Origin: Saxidomus purpurata
Taxonomy: Eukaryota; Mollusca; Bivalvia; Venerida; Veneridae
NCBI GenBank assembly: GCA_022818135.1
Contig: JAFMSR010000005.1
Coordinates: forward strand, 24,846,428 to 24,910,427
Length of the DNA stretch: 64,000 nt
Direction of reading: 5' to 3'
The notes beneath the pieces are model-generated. The model searched no databases. It saw only the letters and a list, made by a program, of their open reading frames with translations, and had not been told where the DNA came from. Shown piece by piece: positions 59,316 through 64,000 of this stretch; the first letter of the stretch is position 1; every line of letters begins with the position of its first letter. Both the position numbers and the translations under genes were made by a program.

Positions 59316-59399
59316 AATTATAAGATATATTTGCAATGATGTGTCTCCGAAATGATGCCCTTTGCAAAAATAATATTTTGTACGACAACTTACCACTAA
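59316..59399 (+). repeat. Right copy of an ~83-bp direct repeat
   Basis: Counterpart of 58524-58606. Followed within 90 bp by LINE-B-like coding sequence. Confidence 0.8.
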
Positions 59400-59484
59400 G
59401 TTGACATGTGTATAATTTTGAGATGTTCCCCATAAAATGTTCACAATCTGCCATTCACTATCGCCTTCCGACTTACCTCGCAAA

Positions 59485-59682
59485 TGTCTTTTTAGAATAT
59501 GCGTCATTTGTTTGGGATGGGTGCACAATACAACAAAAACGCTCACTTGAACAACTGCAGTTGTCATGGGTCTAACAAGATCAGTATCAATTGAAAATCT
59601 CTTAAAAGAAATTGGCTGGGTTTCCCTTGTAGATAGAAGAAACTTTCAAAAACTTGCAGAAGTTCTCGACGCTACATGTAGA
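59485..59682 (+). pseudogene. LINE-B-like C-terminal region, part 1
   Basis: Encodes FLEYASFVWDGCTIQQKRSL, then EQLQL. After a frameshift it reads GLTRSVSIENLLKEIGWVSL and VDRRNFQKL. This 'EYAxxVWD ... GLTRS ... GWxSLxDRRxxxKL' pattern is the C-terminal segment of L2/CR1-like LINEs. It stops where pearl element 2 begins. Confidence 0.75.
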
Positions 59683-61117
59683 AACTAGACATATCACTAA
59701 ATGTGATAAATACATTTACCCCCGAAAGACTGCTTTATAAACTGAGAAAGTTCGTGCCCTTTGTTACTTTAGGTTGTCGGGAGCATGAATCGAAAACTAC
59801 TGATTGGAATTCAATACAACTTCATACAATGGTCAAACACAAAGGAAATACAGTGCACAAGAACCATAACTCCATCTTGACTCATAACATAGTTATTGCC
59901 CTTTGTTATTTTCTTTGTCCAGAGCATAATTTGAAAACTACTGGTTGGAATTCAATATTTCCTGAATACAATGGTCAAGCAAAATGAGAGGAAGTGCAGT
60001 GTACAAGAACCACAACTCTTTCTTTAGTAATAACAAAGTTATTGCCCATTTTTACTTTTCCTTGTCCAGAGCACAACTTGAAAACTACTGGTTGGAATTC
60101 AATATTTCTTCAAACAATTGTCCAGCACAATGAGAGGGAGTGCAGTGCACAAGAATCATAACTCTATTTTGACAAATTACAGAGTTAATGCCAAGAACAG
60201 GTTCTTGTGCACCGCACTTCCTCTCATTGTGCTGGACAATTGTTTGAATAAAATTTTGAATTCCAACCAGTAGTTTTCAAGTTATGCTCTGGACAAGGAA
60301 AAGTAAAAATGGGCAATAATTCTGTTATTACTAAAGAAATAGTTATGGTTCTTGTACACTGCACTTCCTCTCATTGTGCTTGACCATTGTATGAAGTAAT
60401 ATTGAATTCCAACCAGTAGTTTTCAAATTATGCTCTGGACAAAGAAAATAACAAAGGGCAATAACTCTGTAATAAGTCAAGATGAAGTTATGGTTCTTGT
60501 GCACTGCACTTCCTTTAATTGTGTTTGACCATTGTATGAAGTTGTATTGAATTCCAATCAGTAGTTTTCGAATCATGCTCCCGACAAGCAAAAGTAACAA
60601 AGGGCAATAACTCTGCAATGAGTCAAGATAGAGTTATGGTTCCTGTGCACTGCACTTTCTCTCAATGTACTTGATCATTGTATGAAGTTGTATTGAATTC
60701 CAACCAGTAGTTTTCATGTAATGCTACGGACAAAGAAAAGTAACAAAGGGCAATAATTATGTAATGAGTCAAGATAGAGTTATGGTTTTTGTACACTGTA
60801 CTTTCTCTTATTGTGCTTGACGATTGTATGCAGTTCTTTTGAATTCAAACCAGCAGTTTTCAAGTTAGGCTCTGGACAATGAAAAGTAACAAAGGGCAAT
60901 AACTCTGTAATTAGTCATGATGGAGTTATGGTTCTTTTGCACTGCACTTCCTCTCAATGTGCTTGACCATTGTATGAAGTTGTATTAAATTCCAACAAGT
61001 AGTTTTCAAGTTATGCTCCAGACAAGGAAAATGCAACGGACCGCCCGACCAACCGACCGACCAACCACCGGGTAACTCCTATATATCCCCTAAACTTCGT
61101 TTTGGGGGTATAATAAT
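59683..61117 (+). mobile_element. Pearl-type element, copy 2, with inverted core block
   Basis: Same fixed ends as copy 1 (ACTAGACATATCACTAAATG; right hairpin with GGGGGTATAATAAT). The core has three units in reverse orientation (CAGTGC anchors at 59851, 59997, 60143, spacing 146) and then six forward units (anchors near 60212, 60359, 60504, 60650, 60796, 60942). The turn lies near 60195, where GCCAAGAACA meets GGTTCTTGTGC. The ACCG microsatellite is short (61036-61075). It sits within the LINE-B C-terminal frame. Non-coding. Confidence 0.85.
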
Positions 61118-61118
61118 C

Positions 61119-61306
61119 TATTTCCTGCATACCGAAATGACAAACATGTATTTTCTCCACTGGTAAATGAAACAAGTAATTATACGTTTAGAAATAGTGA
61201 TAATTATGCAACACTGACTAAAAGAACTCAGTTATTTAGCAATTCATTTATTCCGTCAACTCAATTATGGAATCAACTTGACTCTGATATAAGAAATTCC
61301 AGTTCC
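61119..61306 (+). pseudogene. LINE-B-like C-terminal region, part 2
   Basis: Resumes the LINE frame as YLFPAYRND, FSPLVNETSNYTFRNSDNYA, then TLTKRTQLFSNSFIPSTQLW, a typical sequence before the end of L2-like ORF2. Interrupted at 61307 by a MITE fragment. Confidence 0.75.
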
Positions 61307-61359
61307 TTAAAGGGGAACTCTCTACAGCTAGCAGATTATATTCTCGAAACATAGATTAT
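61307..61359 (+). mobile_element. Family C MITE fragment in LINE-B
   Basis: TTAAAGGGGAACTCTCTACA through CGAAACATAGATTAT, the first ~53 bp of a family C copy, then LINE sequence resumes. The rest of the MITE has been deleted. Confidence 0.75.
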
Positions 61360-61640
61360 CAAGTTTAAATTGAATAAAACATATACAAAGCACCTATTGT
61401 TCCTCAACATTATTTAATCGGAAGTGGACTACCATCTATTATTCATGCTAAACTAAGAAGCAAATGCAGCGACCTAAATAATGACTTGTTTAGAAATCAC
61501 CTAAACCCCAATCCTCTCACCTGTCGAGAATGCTGAGCTCTATTTTGTTCGTTGTTTTCAAAATCAGTGCTTTATCTTATTCCACGAAATAAGACTATTT
61601 CTTCTAATAAATATAAACGTACTTCATTTTCGATCTGATC
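61360..61640 (+). pseudogene. LINE-B-like C-terminal region, part 3
   Basis: Continues as APIVPQHYLIGSGLPSIIHA and KLRSKCSDLNNDLFRNHLNP, followed after frame changes by NAELYFVRCFQNQ and ILFHEIRLFLL. The 'AKLRxxCSxLNxDLFxNHL ... AExYFxxC' pattern is the terminal cysteine/histidine segment seen in many molluscan LINE ORF2 proteins (from memory). No 3' tail was recognised. Confidence 0.75.
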
Positions 61641-61931
61641 GGACACAAACAGCTTGATAGCTCGTTCTGTGCCACAATGTTTTCAACATCTAAACGATTC
61701 CAGTTACTGTTTCGTTTTGACCGTAGACTCCTTCGTTTTCATTTTCATTACCGATCCTCAACAAACCCTATTCACTTTTTCATCAAACCACAACCACGTG
61801 CAATTGATTTCCAAACACATATAAACATACAAAGCTACAAATGTACATGCCATCTTGAAACTTTTATATTTAATTATGTTGTTGTACTTGTAAACATGTT
61901 TCAGTTGTAGAGTTTATGTGACACGTAAAGA
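61641..61931. other. AT-rich non-coding stretch
   Basis: May include the LINE-B 3' UTR. The 77-codon frame at 61677-61910 lacks motifs. Confidence 0.35.
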
Positions 61932-62020
61932 ATAGACCACGAGTAGCAGTTGTCTATGCGATTTGGAATCGAGCGCAGCGAGACGACGAATTACATAGAC
62001 AACGGCTACGAGTGGTCTAT
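61932..62020. repeat. 89-bp hairpin with ~32-bp arms
   Basis: The left arm ATAGACCACGAGTAGCAGTT then GTCTATGCGATT pairs with the right arm, which on the other strand reads ATAGACCACTCGTAGCCGTT then GTCTATGTAATT. The centre (GAGCGCAGCGAGACGAC) is unpaired. Probably a foldback element or the end of a larger one. Confidence 0.75.
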
Positions 62021-62082
62021 CTGACTTAGACCACAGATAGTAGATTGTTTCTTTTTCTATGATGATTAATCATCGTGTAATT

Positions 62083-62150
62083 CCTGCCTGGACTGGATCG
62101 AACCAGCAATCCACGAATTGACATTCCAGTGGCTAAGTCACCGCTTCTCG
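62083..62150 (-). repeat. tRNA-like relic
   Basis: On the minus strand, GTGACTTAGCCACTGG is A-box-like and CTGGTTCGATCCAG is a clear T arm with box B. Acceptor pairing is poor, so this is a tRNA pseudogene or SINE head. Confidence 0.45.
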
Positions 62151-62790
62151 GAAGTATGAACTGGTATATATTTTTTAGGATATATATTTGCTTCCGACCA
62201 AGCCCGTTCAGTAGATAGTAGGCCCTGACCTATAAATCGCAAATGCCAAAAGCCTGTACCATTTTTATAGAGTTCTACTTTTTTCTAGTTTAAACCGTCT
62301 ATCATGTGCAAAACTGCACCTTAGTAATATAATCGAATTATCTTCTTCAACTGGGTATATATTAATTAAAGCAACACGATGTCGCATATCAGTTTCACTG
62401 AGCTGAGTGTGTACCAAAAGTGCCTTTTACGAGTTACTCGGTATAAAAATATAACCTATTTTCATTTGTTTTAAACTGAAACAAATATTTGTCTGGCCTC
62501 AACAATATACAAATGTATTCCCAATTTTAGGACATGATTCAATTGTCCTTGCTACACTAGAAAGGTCATGCACACTTTGCACGAGGAAAACGATTTGAAA
62601 TAGACAACAGTGGACTGATGTTTATGGGATTCATCAAACGGCAATTTTAGCATCTGATTGGTCGGGTACGGGCTGTTTACTGATGTTGGAAGAACTTGTG
62701 GCCCAACCTTGATTTTATGTAGTATAACTGTCCTTATTGGATAATTATATAATCATGTGTATATACATGTATATTCAGCAATAAAATATG
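62151..62790. other. AT-rich non-coding stretch
   Basis: Nothing recognised. Confidence 0.4.
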
Positions 62791-63136
62791 TTAAAGGTCC
62801 AATACTAACGAAAGCGAAAATTCAAATATACTTTAAAAAACACAGAAATAAGTTATTTTTAATAAAAAATGAAAGTTGGTATGTAGAAATTCTAAATAAA
62901 CTCCAGTACATGTACAATTATTTTTCTATGCATTATGAACAAAGTTAAAAAGACCTGGATAGTCATTTTGTCGAATCACTGAGATTTCAACAGAATACAC
63001 ATACTTTTCTTCGTGTTCCAAACACTTTCTGTAAATATTAACCTGCAAATCTTCATTATTTAGTGTCTTGCATAAGGTAATGTAATTGCCATTGAAATAA
63101 CTGTCACTTAATTTTCGCTTAGTAGTGGACCTTTAA
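62791..63136. mobile_element. 346-bp TTAA-type MITE
   Basis: Left end TTAAAGGTCCAATACTAACG then AAAGCGAAAATT; the reverse complement of the right end reads TTAAAGGTCCACTACTAAGC then GAAAATT. One mismatch in the first 17 bases, then a small gap. TTAA at both sides. Terminus similar to the MITE at 7796. The interior is non-coding. Confidence 0.8.
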
Positions 63137-63354
63137 ACTAAAAACTTGAACCATCCATTATCAACCGAAAGAATGCCACCAAAGATACATGTAATACCAC
63201 CGAATGAACACAGTTACTGACGAGAAATTGTAGTAATAATGAATAAAACCGTGTATCGTCATATAGACGGATATTTCAGTGATGGTTAAACCAGGGTAAT
63301 AATTTGTATCTAATAGGTACAGTTTCTGTGAGGCTGTTATTAGTAATTATCATA

Positions 63355-63885
63355 TGACGATGTGCAGAATTTAGTTGTCGGTCATCCTGCATCAAGGTCA
63401 ATGTCATAATTTAAAGGTTTGAGTCTAACATTCCCTGTCCGTTCAGTAACTCATTAACCACTTGAAGGATTTTGCTGAAACTCGGGTCAGATGTTCACCT
63501 CATCAAGACGATGTACAGAAGTAATCAATCGGACACACTGGCTCAAGAAAAAGTTCACAACTTAAGGTCAAAAGTTTAACTCCTTAAATTCGTGTCCGCT
63601 CCATATTTTCTTAAACCCAAGAAAGATCTTGATGAAAGTCTGTTTAAATGTTCATCTTATCTTGTCAAGACAATGTGCAGATCCCATAAGCCCCTTATGC
63701 TTGCTCGAGGTCGAGGTCACACAATTAGGGCGAGGGTTTGAGTGTTGAAACTCGTGTCCGATCCATATTTTCTCCCTTTAAATATTTTGATTAACCTCCG
63801 GTTAAATGTTCATAATTTCAAGATGATGAGCATACCACATGATCTTCTCATGTTTGGTCAAGGTCGAGCTCACAGCTTAAGGTAA
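63355..63885 (+). repeat. Diverged ~160-bp tandem repeat, about three units
   Basis: GTCCG followed by a CCATATTTTCTT-like stretch starts near 63437, 63594 and 63756 (spacing 157 and 162). Units share AAATGTTCA(C/T)CT, AAGACGATGTGCAGA and GGTCAAGGTCGAGGTCAC-like stretches. Resembles scattered minisatellite-type repeats of mollusc genomes. Units are well diverged. Neither end of a host element was identified. Confidence 0.65.
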
Positions 63886-63971
63886 AACATATATTTTCAT
63901 ATTACTGTAATTCTACATTCTTGTATTCTGATCTCAGTAGTTGAACTAGCTGCTTTGAATCAGATGTTTAC

Positions 63972-64000
63972 TTAAAGAGGCACTCCCTACATCTAACTAA
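63972..64000 (+). mobile_element. Family C MITE, start only (cut by window end)
   Basis: TTAAAGAGGCACTCCCTACA then TCTAACTAA at the window edge: the left terminus of another family C copy. Confidence 0.75.

Noticed and set aside
59703..60618. Open frames of about 90 codons on both strands
   Set aside because: Translations of pearl core repeats; the same phrases recur with each 146-bp unit.
1..64000. CRISPR array, prokaryotic operon, rRNA or phage region
   Set aside because: No evenly spaced short repeats with unique spacers, no Shine-Dalgarno-linked gene clusters and no rRNA-like sequence; the content is eukaryotic transposons.

Overview
The window looks like AT-rich, gene-poor eukaryotic DNA, most likely from a bivalve mollusc. 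Three things point there: (i) two 'pearl'-type elements (146-bp core tandem repeats, an (ACCG)n microsatellite and fixed ends), a class described from oysters and clams; (ii) a repeat family ending in 'CAAGAGGGCCAAGATGGCCC' that I associate from memory with bivalve genomes; (iii) several LINE lineages, a mariner and many MITEs. There are no bacterial operons, no rRNA and no CRISPR. I recognise no host protein-coding gene. Every recognisable coding sequence belongs to a transposon, and nearly all are broken.

Layout. 1-13.9 kb: unique AT-rich DNA with a tRNA-derived SINE (560-796), a tRNA-like relic (1466-1543), a TTAA-type MITE (7796-8175), pearl element 1 (8921-10186) and a TA-type MITE (10905-11136). 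13.9-15.4 kb: a 5'-truncated LINE with a clear reverse transcriptase and a (TCTA)n tail. 18.2-22.3 kb: two copies of 'family B', a non-autonomous element built of about 166-bp tandem units. 24-27.5 kb: a MITE, a retroposon-like repeat (family D), an internally deleted DNA transposon with a DDE/CENP-B-like (pogo-type) transposase relic, and a MITE inserted into another copy of itself. 33.4-34.8 kb: third family-B copy. 38.3-39.6 and 49.0-50.3 kb: two decayed copies of one mariner. 44.2 kb: a 136-bp foldback element. 46.3 kb: fourth family-B copy. 51.1-52.6 kb: a TIR element carrying a tRNA-like sequence, lying between 139-bp direct repeats. 53.3-54.6 kb: two more MITE copies.

The most complex locus is 54.9-61.6 kb. 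It appears to be a stack of nested insertions. One LINE (LINE-B) seems to be split by a second (LINE-A, a 664-codon endonuclease/reverse-transcriptase frame). LINE-A is split inside its reverse-transcriptase motif A by family B copy 5. The C-terminal part of LINE-B is split by pearl element 2, which carries an internal inversion, and again by a MITE fragment. The rest is AT-rich DNA in which I see no genes, although several blocks are diverged copies of one another (called X, Y and Z below), so the region also carries old duplications.
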